A stretch of 64,000 bases of DNA, from contig JAMHWD010000018.1 of assembly GCA_035911135.1 (NCBI GenBank), forward strand, positions 186,001-250,000, given 5' to 3'. Numbering within the stretch: position 1 is the stretch's first letter; every line of letters begins with the position of its first letter. Below the pieces are notes generated by a model. It was not told the origin of the DNA. It saw only the letters and a program-made list of their open reading frames with translations, and did no database searches. Position numbers and translations under genes: made by a program. Origin of the DNA: JAMHWD01 sp035911135. Its GTDB lineage: Bacteria; Pseudomonadota; Alphaproteobacteria; Micavibrionales; Micavibrionaceae. This document shows, piece after piece, positions 1 to 8,661 of the stretch.

Positions 1-2
1 GC

Positions 3-1151
3 TTCAAATTCAAAAATATGGCCGATAATCATGATGCGCTATCCCGCAGCGTCGCCCGCAACAAGCATGATATCAGTGTCTTGAAAGATAGCGTTGCGGC
101 TCTGGCACAAGAAATGCCGCCAGCAGGGGCGCAAGCGCCGCAACAGGAACACGGCGAAGAATTTGCCTTCCTGAAACGCCTTTCTGAAACTGTTGAAAAA
201 ATGGATGAGAGCCCGCGCGCGGCCAAGCCCGGCATGGCCAAAACTCAAGCACCCGAACCGCGGCCCATCACAGAGGAAGCCGAAGAAACCTATCGTCAGT
301 CACCGCTGGCGGCCAATGATGATCCATTTTCCGAATACGCATCCTTGAGCGATATGGTGGTGCAAGAACTCCTCCATAGCGCAGTGCGGCAGGGGCGCAT
401 TGATGTTTTTGCACAAGCCGTCGCACGCCTGCCTTCCCGAAAAGCGGCCGCCTATGAGCTTTTTGCCCGCATCCGCGCCCGCCCCGGCCTTTATATCCCG
501 GCATCACGCTATATGGATGTAGCCAGGCAGGATAAACTTACCGCTGATATTGATGCGCTTTTATTAAATGCCTGCCTGAAATCAATTATGACACGGGCCA
601 AGGATGATCAGGCCGCGCGTTTTTATATCAACATCGCGCCCTCCAGCCTTAAGAAACCAAAATTCATCAATACGCTTCTGGCCTTTGTCGCCCAGAACAA
701 AACCATGGCCAAAACACTGGCTTTTGAAATGCCGGCCGTTGATTTTTCGAAGCTTTCAGCCGACACGCTGAAAATTATGGAAGGCCTTGCCAGATTGGGG
801 TGCGGCTTTTCGATTGATCATGCCGAGAACCTTGAGTTCGATATCAGGCTTTTGCAAAAACTCAATATCCGCACGATCAAGATGCCCGCAGCTACCATCA
901 TCGCCCATAGCCGGACCGAGCTGATGTTCACGGATCTCTGGCGCCTCAAGAACAAGTTAGAAGCCAATGGCGTGGCCGTGATTGCCGACCGCATCGAACG
1001 CGAGGAGGATTTGAAAGAGATTCTGGATCTGAACTTCAATTTCGGGCAAGGGTTTTTACTAGGAAAGCCGGATCTTCTGGGCGCGCATCGCCCCTTCGCC
1101 CATGCCAAGACTTACGCAAAACGTCAAGGCGTGCGGGAAACGTTTTCATGA
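3..1151 (+). CDS. Degenerate EAL-domain protein, TipF-like; 5' end probably cut by the window
   Basis: The C-terminal part (about residues 115-370 counted from the ATG at 18) follows the EAL fold. The signature position reads YELFARIR near residue 146, the NLS-type loop reads FYINIAPSSL, the LEITE position reads LAFEMP, the DDFG position reads SIDHAEN and the end reads GQGFLLGKP. Several metal-binding acids of active c-di-GMP phosphodiesterases are therefore replaced, so I infer a c-di-GMP receptor or scaffold rather than an enzyme. The N-terminal 35 residues look like coiled coil. The frame stays open to the window edge (codons F-K-F-K-N precede the ATG), and Caulobacter TipF, a flagellar assembly receptor with this architecture, starts with membrane helices, so a missing 5' part is likely. 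It overlaps the next gene by 4 bases. Confidence 0.75.
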   Translation, partial: FKFKNMADNHDALSRSVARNKHDISVLKDSVAALAQEMPPAGAQAPQQEHGEEFAFLKRLSETVEKMDESPRAAKPGMAKTQAPEPRPITEEAEETYRQSPLAANDDPFSEYASLSDMVVQELLHSAVRQGRIDVFAQAVARLPSRKAAAYELFARIRARPGLYIPASRYMDVARQDKLTADIDALLLNACLKSIMTRAKDDQAARFYINIAPSSLKKPKFINTLLAFVAQNKTMAKTLAFEMPAVDFSKLSADTLKIMEGLARLGCGFSIDHAENLEFDIRLLQKLNIRTIKMPAATIIAHSRTELMFTDLWRLKNKLEANGVAVIADRIEREEDLKEILDLNFNFGQGFLLGKPDLLGAHRPFAHAKTYAKRQGVRETFS

Positions 1152-2038
1152 TGCCCAATCCGCGCTCAAGCCACACGCCCCTGATTGCAGGCCTGTCGGA
1201 AATCGCCCAAAATTACGATCATTTCATCATTGATATTTTTGGCGTGATCCATGATGGCATCCGCCCTTTCCCGGATACAATCGCGACGTTGCGTTCCTTA
1301 AAAAACGCCGGCAAATCCATATGCCTGCTCTCCAATTCCCCGCGCCGGGCGCATGGTACGGCCGGACAGCTCAAGACCATGGGGATCGGGCGCGATATGT
1401 TCGATCATATCGTCACATCCGGCGAGACTACACATGAATATCTGCGCGAGCATCTGGCGAATGATATGATTGGCAAAAACTGCTGGTTTATCGATACCGG
1501 ATATGCGCGGGATATCGTGACCGGCCTGCCCCTTAATCTCGTGCACGGGCCAGACAAGGCCGATTTTATCCTGAACTCCATCCCCGGCACACAAAGCAGC
1601 GATGCCAAGGCTTTGCTGGACGATCTAAAACGTGCCGTATCCAAACGCCTGCCCATGATCTGCGCCAATCCCGATCTGGTGGTGAATATCGGCGATGAGC
1701 AATATGAATGCGCGGGCACATTCGCCAAAATATACGAGGATATGGGCGGAAGCGTTCTTTATCACGGCAAACCGCACGGCCCGGTTTATGATATCTGTTA
1801 TGATCTGCTGGGCCGCCCGGACAAATCCCGCATCTGCGCGATTGGCGATTCCCTGCATACCGATATTGCCGGGGCAAATGCCTTTGGGATTGATAGCGTG
1901 ATGAATCTGGTGGGCATTCACTGGGAAGAAGTGCAGATGGACCCCGCCCCGGGTAAGGCCGATATCGGTAAAATCCAGACCATGATCGCGAGCCAGAAAC
2001 ACAGGCCGACTTATGCAATGGCGGGATTTTGCCAATAA
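1148..2038 (+). CDS. HAD-superfamily class IIA hydrolase (TIGR01459-like)
   Basis: This 296-residue protein has the HAD nucleophile motif as DIFGVIHDG near residue 29, a phosphate-binding LLSNSPRR segment near residue 60, and the acidic motif GDSLHTDIAGA near residue 233. The cap position after the second motif fits class IIA (NagD-like) enzymes. A sugar or nucleotide phosphatase activity is likely, but the substrate cannot be read from the sequence. Length is normal for the family. The start overlaps the previous stop as ATGA, so translation is probably coupled. In alphaproteobacteria this family is common and mostly uncharacterised. Confidence 0.85.
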   Translation: MMPNPRSSHTPLIAGLSEIAQNYDHFIIDIFGVIHDGIRPFPDTIATLRSLKNAGKSICLLSNSPRRAHGTAGQLKTMGIGRDMFDHIVTSGETTHEYLREHLANDMIGKNCWFIDTGYARDIVTGLPLNLVHGPDKADFILNSIPGTQSSDAKALLDDLKRAVSKRLPMICANPDLVVNIGDEQYECAGTFAKIYEDMGGSVLYHGKPHGPVYDICYDLLGRPDKSRICAIGDSLHTDIAGANAFGIDSVMNLVGIHWEEVQMDPAPGKADIGKIQTMIASQKHRPTYAMAGFCQ

Positions 2039-2114
2039 AAAGACGGGTTCACGGCACGCCAGCCGTATTATATAGTCATTGATGCGTTATCTGAAATTTT
2101 AGGAGATTTTCCCC

Positions 2115-3977
2115 ATGCGGTTTTTAACGGTTTGCACGATTTTGGTTTTGAGCACGGGAGCTGCCTTCGCGCAGGAAGCCAACACGCCTCCGCTTTCCGA
2201 AAATCCCGCGCCGCCAACCGCCGGCGCAGAGGCCGCCGTAACACCCAAACACGCCGTTGCCATGCACGGGGAGCCAAAATACGGACCTGACTTCACCCAT
2301 CTGGATTACGCCAACCCTGACGCGCCCAAGGGCGGCACGTTAAAGCAATCGGCAATCGGCACGTTTGATTCCCTAAACCCCTTCATCGTCAAGGGCAGCC
2401 CGGCAGCCGGGATGCAGTTTATTCGCTCCTCCCTGATTTATGACAGCCTGATGCAGAACTCGCTGGATGAACCCTTTTCACTATATGGGATTGTTGCAGA
2501 ATCCATCGAGCTGCCGGAGGATCGTTCTTATGTTGCCTTTAACCTGCGCCCACAAGCCAAATGGCATGACGGCAAACCCATCACCGCCGAAGATGTGAAA
2601 TGGACATTCGAGACTTTACGCGAGAAGGGCTCGCCGTTTTTTAAGGCCTATTGGGGCGATGTCAACAAGATCACGGTTGAATCGCAGACCCGTGTGCGTT
2701 TTGATTTTGCGGTGAAGGGCAATGCGGAATTGCCGCTGATTATCGCGGAGATGACAATCCTGCCGAAGCATTACTGGGAGGGGAAGAATTTTGACCAGAC
2801 ATCCCTCACCCCGCCGCTGGGCAGCGGGCCTTACAAGGTCGGCAAGATTGAACCCGGCAAATCCATTGAATATGTCCGCAATGATGATTACTGGGGCAAG
2901 GACCTGCCTTTCTGGAAGGGCCATAACAACTTCGATCGCCTCGTATATGATTACTACCGCGATTCCAATATCGCGCTCGAAGCCTTTTTTGCCGGCGAGT
3001 ATGACGTGCGCGAGGAAAATACCGCCAAGCTTTGGGCAACCGCTTATGACGTCCCGCAAGTCAAAGACGGGCGTATCAAGATGGAAGAAATTGAAAATGC
3101 CCGCCCCGCAGGGATGCAGGCCTTCATCATGAATATCCGCAAGCCTGTTTTCAAAGATGTAAAGGTTCGCGAAGCTCTGGCCTATGCCTTCGATTTTGAA
3201 TGGTCGAACAAGCAATTTGCCTATGGGACCTATATCCGCACCAACAGCCATTTTGAAAACTCCGATCTGGCGTCCAAAGGATTGCCGGAGGGGCGCGAGC
3301 TGGAAATTCTCAACCAGTATAAGGGCCGCATCCCTGAGAGCGTCTTTACCGTGGAATACAAAGCCCCCGTCACGGATGGATCGGGCAATGCCCGTGATAA
3401 CCTGCGTAAGGCCGCGCAATTGCTGGATGAGGCCGGATACAAAACGGGAACTGACGGCATCCGCGCAAAAGACGGCCTGCGGCTGGAGTTCGAGATCCTT
3501 GATTCCAACCCGATGTTCGAACGCTGGGTCCTGCCCTTTGTGCAGAACCTGAAGCGCATTGGCGTAAAGGCCAATTTCCGTGTCATTGATGCCGCACAAT
3601 ACCAGAACCGCATGAATGAATATGATTACGACATGACGATCGGCAATTTCGGCCAGTCGGATTCGCCGGGCAATGAACAGCGCGACTTCTGGGGATCGGA
3701 CAAGGCAGACATGCCGGGATCGCGCAATTATATCGGCATCAAGGACAAGGCCGTCGATGAAATGATCGAAGCCATTATCCGCGCTGATAGCCGCGAAGAA
3801 CTGGTGGCGCAGGTTCACGCCCTTGACCGCGTATTGCTGGCCGGGCATTACGTTATCCCGATGTGGCATTATCCCAAATGGCGCCTTGCCTATTGGACAA
3901 AACTGCAGCGCCCGGAAAACCTGTCCGGCATATCGCCAGCCGTAAGCCAGACATGGTGGAGCGCCCCGAAGCCATAA
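2115..3977 (+). CDS. yejA: YejA-type periplasmic peptide-binding protein of an ABC importer
   Basis: The 620-residue protein starts with a clear signal peptide (hydrophobic core at residues 4-15, cleavage expected after AFA at residue 19). The mature part is a family 5 solute-binding protein (SBP_bac_5). The family opening is visible as HLDYANPDAPKGGTL, followed by FDSLNPFIVKG. Length and these motifs match YejA, the receptor that delivers peptides such as microcin C to YejBEF. The permeases yejB and yejE follow at 5.4 and 7.3 kb, and the ATPase yejF is at 32 kb. The kdsB gene begins 2 bases after the stop, so the two are cotranscribed. Confidence 0.9.
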   Translation: MRFLTVCTILVLSTGAAFAQEANTPPLSENPAPPTAGAEAAVTPKHAVAMHGEPKYGPDFTHLDYANPDAPKGGTLKQSAIGTFDSLNPFIVKGSPAAGMQFIRSSLIYDSLMQNSLDEPFSLYGIVAESIELPEDRSYVAFNLRPQAKWHDGKPITAEDVKWTFETLREKGSPFFKAYWGDVNKITVESQTRVRFDFAVKGNAELPLIIAEMTILPKHYWEGKNFDQTSLTPPLGSGPYKVGKIEPGKSIEYVRNDDYWGKDLPFWKGHNNFDRLVYDYYRDSNIALEAFFAGEYDVREENTAKLWATAYDVPQVKDGRIKMEEIENARPAGMQAFIMNIRKPVFKDVKVREALAYAFDFEWSNKQFAYGTYIRTNSHFENSDLASKGLPEGRELEILNQYKGRIPESVFTVEYKAPVTDGSGNARDNLRKAAQLLDEAGYKTGTDGIRAKDGLRLEFEILDSNPMFERWVLPFVQNLKRIGVKANFRVIDAAQYQNRMNEYDYDMTIGNFGQSDSPGNEQRDFWGSDKADMPGSRNYIGIKDKAVDEMIEAIIRADSREELVAQVHALDRVLLAGHYVIPMWHYPKWRLAYWTKLQRPENLSGISPAVSQTWWSAPKP

Positions 3978-3979
3978 TC

Positions 3980-4795
3980 ATGAAAACAGCCATCGTCATA
4001 CCCGCCCGTTACGGGTCAACCCGGTTCCCCGGCAAACCGCTGATGAAGATTGGCGGCCAGACCATGCTGAGCCGCGTTTATGATCTGGCAAAATCGGCGG
4101 CACAAAAATTTCCGGATACCGAAGTTTTCATCACGACCGATGACCAGCGCATTTCCGATCACGGTCAATCCATCGGGGCGGAAGTTCTGATTACCTCGCC
4201 CAATTGCGCGACCGGATCTGACCGCGTTCTGGCCGCCATCGAGCAACTGCATCACAAGCCGGATTTCGTGATCAACCTTCAAGGGGATGCCCCGTTCACG
4301 CCGCCGCATGCGCTGGAGGCCTTATTAACAGCCTTTGACAAGAACCCCGGCCTTGAGGTTGTTACGCCTGTTCACGCGCTGAGCTGGAAGGATCTTGATC
4401 GCCTGAGAGAGGCCAAAAAGACAACCCCCTTTAGCGGCACTTGCGCCATTTTGCGCCATGATTTTACCGCTATCTGGTTCTCCAAGCAGATTATTCCCGC
4501 CCTTCGCAACGAGGAATCCTTGCGCGAACTTGACGCGCCCTCACCCGTCTATCAGCATCTGGGTTTGTATGGATATCGCCGCGACATTCTGGAGCGCTTT
4601 TGTACATTGCCGATGGGACATTACGAAGAGCTTGAAGGCCTCGAACAGCTGCGCCTGCTGGAAAACGGCATCACCATTCAGGCTGTGCCCATCGCCCTTG
4701 ATCCGGGCCAAATGCAATCCGGCATCGATACGCCTCAGGATCTCGCCCGCGCCGAGGCGATACTCGCGGCCAATGACCGGCTGGAAACGCCATGA
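3980..4795 (+). CDS. kdsB: 3-deoxy-manno-octulosonate cytidylyltransferase (CMP-KDO synthetase)
   Basis: This enzyme activates KDO with CTP to CMP-KDO for lipid A core synthesis in the cytoplasm. The nucleotide-binding start VIPARYGSTRFPGKPL is at residues 6-21 and NLQGDAPF, the usual NVQGDEP motif, is near residue 96. I chose the ATG at 3980 because the conserved N-terminus starts there; an upstream in-frame ATG at 3863 lies inside yejA and would add unrelated residues. The product is 271 aa, slightly longer than the 245-260 typical of KdsB. It lies between yejA and a histidine phosphatase gene, with a 4-base overlap to the latter. Confidence 0.92.
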   Translation: MKTAIVIPARYGSTRFPGKPLMKIGGQTMLSRVYDLAKSAAQKFPDTEVFITTDDQRISDHGQSIGAEVLITSPNCATGSDRVLAAIEQLHHKPDFVINLQGDAPFTPPHALEALLTAFDKNPGLEVVTPVHALSWKDLDRLREAKKTTPFSGTCAILRHDFTAIWFSKQIIPALRNEESLRELDAPSPVYQHLGLYGYRRDILERFCTLPMGHYEELEGLEQLRLLENGITIQAVPIALDPGQMQSGIDTPQDLARAEAILAANDRLETP

Positions 4796-5409
4796 CAACG
4801 CTTATCATTGCTCGCCACGGCAATACTTTTGGACCCGGCGATACCGTAACCTATGTCGGCGGTCGCACAGACCTGCCCCTGGTCGAGAGCGGCGTGGAAC
4901 AAGCCAAAGCGCTGGGGCGATATTTAAAAGACAACAGCCTTATACCGGATGTTGTCTATGCATCGGGCCTGCAGCGCACAATCCAGACCGCAAAAATCGC
5001 CATCAAAGAAACCGGCGTGACCAATCCGGTTTTCAGCCTCGATATCTTCAATGAAATTGACTACGGCCCGGATGAGAACAAGACGCGCGAAGACATCGTG
5101 GCCCGCATCGGCGAAGACGCGCTAAAAAAATGGGATGAAGACGGTATCATGCCGCCCGGATGGAATGCGGATACGGATCAGATCATCGAAAACTGGAAGG
5201 GATTCGCACAATCCGCCGCCAGCCATGACGACGGCGAAACCGTCCTGGTCGTAACCTCCAACGGCATTGGCCGCTTTGCCCCGTATGTCACCGGAAATTA
5301 CGATACGTTCCGGAAATCCCACAACCCCAAGCTGGCCACCGGATCATTCGGATTGTTGATACATGCTGATTCTGGCTGGACTGTCACGGGATGGAATATT
5401 AAACCTTAA
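4792..5409 (+). CDS. Histidine phosphatase family protein (phosphoglycerate mutase-like fold)
   Basis: The catalytic RHG motif is at residues 8-10 (IIARHGNTF), and a second typical block, YASGLQRTIQTAKIA, is near residues 61-75 with the conserved Arg. A later block, VVTSNGIGR, sits where the second catalytic His is usually found but shows no His, so catalysis may differ from the standard enzyme. The product of 205 aa fits the branch-1 size. The substrate is unknown. Its position directly after kdsB (ATGA overlap) allows a role in sugar-phosphate or KDO metabolism, but this is only contextual. Confidence 0.8.
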   Translation: MTTLIIARHGNTFGPGDTVTYVGGRTDLPLVESGVEQAKALGRYLKDNSLIPDVVYASGLQRTIQTAKIAIKETGVTNPVFSLDIFNEIDYGPDENKTREDIVARIGEDALKKWDEDGIMPPGWNADTDQIIENWKGFAQSAASHDDGETVLVVTSNGIGRFAPYVTGNYDTFRKSHNPKLATGSFGLLIHADSGWTVTGWNIKP

Positions 5410-5412
5410 GAT

Positions 5413-6513
5413 ATGGCTTCTTACATTCTAAGACGACTGCTTCTGATGATCCCCACATTGCTGGGGATGCTGCTGATCAGCTTTATTATCATCCAGTTTG
5501 TGCCGGGCGGCCCGGTAGAGCGCATGATCGCACAGCTGCAGGGGCATGGCACAGAAGCCACAGCGCGTTTCGGCGGTGGATCAGGCGGCGATGCCGGGGG
5601 CGCATCCATGCAAAGCGCGGCCGGACAAAGCAGCAAATACCGCGGCGCGCAAGGCCTGGACCCGGAATTTGTCAAGGAACTGGAAAAGCTTTATGGCTTT
5701 GACAAGCCTGCCCATGAACGCTTTTTCCTGATGCTCAAGAATTATCTCACCTTTAATCTCGGCGAGAGCTACTACAGAAATGCCAGCGTGCTGGAGCTGA
5801 TCGCCGAGAAAATGCCGGTCTCGATTTCGCTAGGGTTATGGACCACATTGCTGATTTATCTCATCTCGATCCCGCTTGGTATTCGCAAGGCCGTCAAGGA
5901 CGGCAGCGCTTTTGATATCTGGACATCGGCGGCCATATTCATAGGCTATGCTATCCCCTCCTTCATGTTTGCCATTATGCTGATCATTCTGTTTGCGGGC
6001 GGACGGTATTTCGACATCTTCCCCTTGCGCGGCTTGTTATCCGATAACTGGCAGGACATGAACTTTATCGAGCTTACCCTTGATTACGCATGGCATATGG
6101 TCCTGCCGGTGATTGCCATGGTGATATCGGGTTTTGCCTCGCTCACGCTTCTGACCAAAAATTCCTTCCTTGATGAAATTGGCAAGCAATATGTCCTGAC
6201 CGCCCGTGCCAAGGGCCTCTCGGAACATCAGGTGCTCTACGGCCATGTTTTCAGAAATGCCATGCTGATTGTCATTGCCGGTTTTCCGGCAGCATTCGTG
6301 CATATTTTCTTCACCGGGTCCTTGCTGATCGAAGTGATCTTCAGCCTCGATGGTCTGGGCTTGCTGGGCTATGAGAGCGTCATCAACCGCGATTACCCCG
6401 TGGTATTGGGAACGCTGTATATATTCGGCCTGATTGCCCTTGTGATGCATCTGGTGCGCGATATGGTCTATATCTGGGTTGATCCGCGGATCAGCTTTGA
6501 AGGCCGGGCGTAA
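5413..6513 (+). CDS. yejB: YejB-type ABC importer permease
   Basis: The 366-residue membrane protein starts with a helix at residues 8-30 (MIPTLLGMLLISFIII) and has further helices from about residue 140 to the end, as expected for a BPD_transp_1 permease. The cytoplasmic coupling loop reads ARAKGLSEHQVLYGHVFRN near residues 263-281. The long Gly/Ser-rich insert after the first helix (residues 40-78) matches the YejB branch rather than DppB. It begins 3 bases after the phosphatase stop and is thus in the yejA-kdsB transcription unit. Confidence 0.92.
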   Translation: MASYILRRLLLMIPTLLGMLLISFIIIQFVPGGPVERMIAQLQGHGTEATARFGGGSGGDAGGASMQSAAGQSSKYRGAQGLDPEFVKELEKLYGFDKPAHERFFLMLKNYLTFNLGESYYRNASVLELIAEKMPVSISLGLWTTLLIYLISIPLGIRKAVKDGSAFDIWTSAAIFIGYAIPSFMFAIMLIILFAGGRYFDIFPLRGLLSDNWQDMNFIELTLDYAWHMVLPVIAMVISGFASLTLLTKNSFLDEIGKQYVLTARAKGLSEHQVLYGHVFRNAMLIVIAGFPAAFVHIFFTGSLLIEVIFSLDGLGLLGYESVINRDYPVVLGTLYIFGLIALVMHLVRDMVYIWVDPRISFEGRA

Positions 6514-6523
6514 AGCATCAATT

Positions 6524-6552
6524 TTGACATAAATAAAAAAATTCATTACTCT
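6524..6552 (+). promoter_or_regulatory. Sigma70-like promoter upstream of the 213-aa exported protein
   Basis: A perfect TTGACA at 6524-6529 is followed after 17 bases by TACTCT at 6547-6552 (4 of 6 to TATAAT). It lies just after yejB, so the 6581 gene and yejE could be transcribed apart from the upstream yej genes. Confidence 0.5.
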
Positions 6553-6574
6553 TTCCCTAAAAAAAACAGGGAAA
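6552..6574 (+). promoter_or_regulatory. Hairpin that contains the Shine-Dalgarno sequence of the 6581 gene
   Basis: A 7-base perfect inverted repeat, TTTCCCT at 6552-6558 and AGGGAAA at 6568-6574, has a 9-base A-rich loop. The right arm holds the AGGGA that would serve as ribosome site for the ATG at 6581, so folding could reduce translation. It may also be a weak transcription stop after yejB. Confidence 0.4.
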
Positions 6575-6580
6575 TCAGTA

Positions 6581-7222
6581 ATGAACAGGACATTTCTAGC
6601 GGCTGCGCTCCTCAGCGCCAGCCTGTCAGGCGAAACCAATGCCCAGCAGGTTATGCAGATTCTTCCATCTGCTGATACAACCTGCATTGACGAGGCCATG
6701 AAAGAAACCGGCCTTAGAAACACGCGCTCTTCTATCGGGCCAAACGGCGAATATATTGTCTCAAGCCAGTTTGACGAAGATTACCGTGCCAGCATTGCCA
6801 CAACCTATATCCGCAATGAAGGCCCCTTTGCGGAGGCGCCGAGAACCCTGACATTCGCCGCGCAGATTGAGTTCGATCAAAACCCGGATGACGGATTATC
6901 CTATCGCTTCCGCCGCAGCGTCAGCATTGATTACAGCATCAGCCATATCACGAAATTCAACGAGGGCGGCCATTCACAAATGTGGATTGGCGATGATCCT
7001 TACGGCCCGTCCACCGATATTCCGGAACTGCCAGAAGAAAGAATTGCGGAAATAACGCAATGGACCAAAGATGCCAGCCAGACTATGGCCTTTATTTTCG
7101 GGCTTTGCCGCTTTGGCGAAATATTCGAGCCTTCCGATGGCACTGATATCCGCCCGCCGGCGCTTCCAGTCATTGAGGCAGATCCGCTCCCGCCGCAACT
7201 TGGCCCGATGGCTGAATTGTAA
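6581..7222 (+). CDS. Hypothetical exported protein, 213 aa
   Basis: I do not recognise this family. The N-terminus MNRTFLAAALLSASLSGETNAQQ looks like a signal peptide with cleavage near residue 21. The mature part has only two cysteines, CIDEAMKE near residue 35 and LCRFGE near residue 178, which could form one disulfide in the periplasm. It ends in a Pro-rich tail. It is inserted between yejB and yejE, has its own promoter-like sequence, and its ribosome site sits in a hairpin. Nothing links it to transport except position. Confidence 0.65.
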   Translation: MNRTFLAAALLSASLSGETNAQQVMQILPSADTTCIDEAMKETGLRNTRSSIGPNGEYIVSSQFDEDYRASIATTYIRNEGPFAEAPRTLTFAAQIEFDQNPDDGLSYRFRRSVSIDYSISHITKFNEGGHSQMWIGDDPYGPSTDIPELPEERIAEITQWTKDASQTMAFIFGLCRFGEIFEPSDGTDIRPPALPVIEADPLPPQLGPMAEL

Positions 7223-7266
7223 GCGTAAGTGATGGACAATCATTACAGTCATGGTATTTTATCACC

Positions 7267-8292
7267 ATGGCCTTATCCCCCATCACCCAGCGCCGATTAA
7301 AACAGTTCAAAGCCAACAAGCGCGGCTATTGGAGCTTCTGGATTTTTTGCGTCTTGCTGTTTATCTGCCTGTTTGCGGAATTTATCGCCAATGACAAGCC
7401 GATCCTGATTCAGTATGAAGGCCGATTCTATTTTCCCACATTCGTGAATTACCCGGAGACGACATTTGGCGGCGACTTCGAGACCGAGGCTGAATACCGC
7501 GATGAATTCGTGGCCGCCAAAATCAACGAGCAGGGATGGATGATCTGGCCGCCAATCCGCTTTTCCTACGATACCATCAATTACAACCTGACCTCCCCGG
7601 CCCCATCCGCGCCGGATAGCGTCAACTGGCTGGGGACGGATGATCAGGGGCGCGATGTCGTGGCGCGCGTGATATACGGCTTTCGCCTCTCGGTCCTTTT
7701 TGGCTTGACGCTGACCATCATCAGTTCAATCATCGGCGTGACTGCGGGCGCCATACAGGGCTATTACGGCGGGATCACGGATTTGATCATGCAAAGGATC
7801 ATGGAGATATGGTCATCCCTGCCCTCCCTTTATATCCTGATTATCTTCTCCGCGATGTTCGTGCCGGGTTTCTGGACGCTGCTGCTGATATTGCTGCTCT
7901 TTTCATGGCTGGCGCTGGTGGATGTGGTACGGGCGGAATTCCTGCGCGCGCGCAATTTCGATTATGTTCGCGCCGCCCATGCCTTGGGCGTTTCCAATCC
8001 GGTCATTATCTGGCGCCATGTCCTGCCCAATGCCATGGTGGCCACGCTGACCTATATGCCCTTTATCCTGACAGGTTCGATCACGGCGCTGACTTCGCTT
8101 GATTTTCTGGGCCTTGGCCTGCCGCCCGGCTCGCCTTCACTGGGCGAGTTGCTGGCGCAGGGGAAAAACAATCTTCAAGCCCCATGGCTAGGGATCAGCG
8201 CCTTTGTCTCACTGGCCTTCATGCTGACCCTGCTGACCTTTGTCGGCGAGGCGGTAAGGGATGCCTTCGACCCCAGAAAAACAGCTCTTTAA
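7267..8292 (+). CDS. yejE: YejE-type ABC importer permease
   Basis: The 341-residue permease has the family N-terminus RRLKQFKANKRGYWSFWIF, a first helix at residues 21-40, a long periplasmic segment, the WLGTDDQGRDV motif near residue 120 typical of DppC/YejE permeases, and the coupling loop VRAAHALGVSNPVIIWRH near residues 235-252. With YejA, YejB and the distant YejF it completes an importer for peptides. No strong Shine-Dalgarno sequence is visible before the ATG. Confidence 0.92.
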   Translation: MALSPITQRRLKQFKANKRGYWSFWIFCVLLFICLFAEFIANDKPILIQYEGRFYFPTFVNYPETTFGGDFETEAEYRDEFVAAKINEQGWMIWPPIRFSYDTINYNLTSPAPSAPDSVNWLGTDDQGRDVVARVIYGFRLSVLFGLTLTIISSIIGVTAGAIQGYYGGITDLIMQRIMEIWSSLPSLYILIIFSAMFVPGFWTLLLILLLFSWLALVDVVRAEFLRARNFDYVRAAHALGVSNPVIIWRHVLPNAMVATLTYMPFILTGSITALTSLDFLGLGLPPGSPSLGELLAQGKNNLQAPWLGISAFVSLAFMLTLLTFVGEAVRDAFDPRKTAL

Positions 8293-8371
8293 TAGAATAG
8301 TTGACATATCAGACGCAGCTCTTTAGATCTGCAATCTTTCAACTATAAGTAAAAAACAGAGGAAATTTTTT

Positions 8372-8548
8372 ATGAAAAACAATAATAAAAACGGCCTTGA
8401 AAGTCAGGTTTTGGCAACAGTTTTTGGCTTGCTTGCGGTTGCGGCCATTGATATCGCCGGCGCAGGAGAGAGCGCCCCTGCGCCGTCCCAGTCTGAAATT
8501 TCCCAGATTATGACTCCGCCTGCAGATGAAAATATTCTTGAACGCTGA
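8372..8548 (+). CDS. Small ORF, 58 aa, possible membrane-anchored or exported peptide
   Basis: An ATG at 8372 follows AGAGGA at 8358-8363 with an 8-base gap, a good ribosome site. The product has a polar Asn/Lys start, one hydrophobic stretch at residues 14-30 (LATVFGLLAVAAIDIAG) and a Pro/Ser/Glu tail, and stops at 8548. A TTGACA lies at 8301-8306 with only a poor -10 element. The next gene also begins with a short basic N-terminus, a hydrophobic stretch and an acidic region, so the two may be related in topology. The family is unknown to me. Confidence 0.5.
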   Translation: MKNNNKNGLESQVLATVFGLLAVAAIDIAGAGESAPAPSQSEISQIMTPPADENILER

Positions 8549-8587
8549 TACGCAGGGCCTTGAAAAAATACGCCGATAAGAATCGCC

Positions 8588-8615
8588 TTGACAGACATTT
8601 GTTGCCTGCTATAAC
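8588..8615 (+). promoter_or_regulatory. Strong sigma70-like promoter of the DUF1523-like gene
   Basis: TTGACA at 8588-8593 and TATAAC at 8610-8615 are 16 bases apart. It is among the best promoter matches in the window and points to the gene at 8662. Confidence 0.6.
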
Positions 8616-8661
8616 TGAAAATATTTCGTAAATTAATTATGTTGAACAGGAGTATGTTTCC

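Noticed and set aside
2616..3869. Long minus-strand frame of 417 codons
   Set aside because: It lies antisense to yejA, has no family motifs and mirrors that gene's codon pattern.
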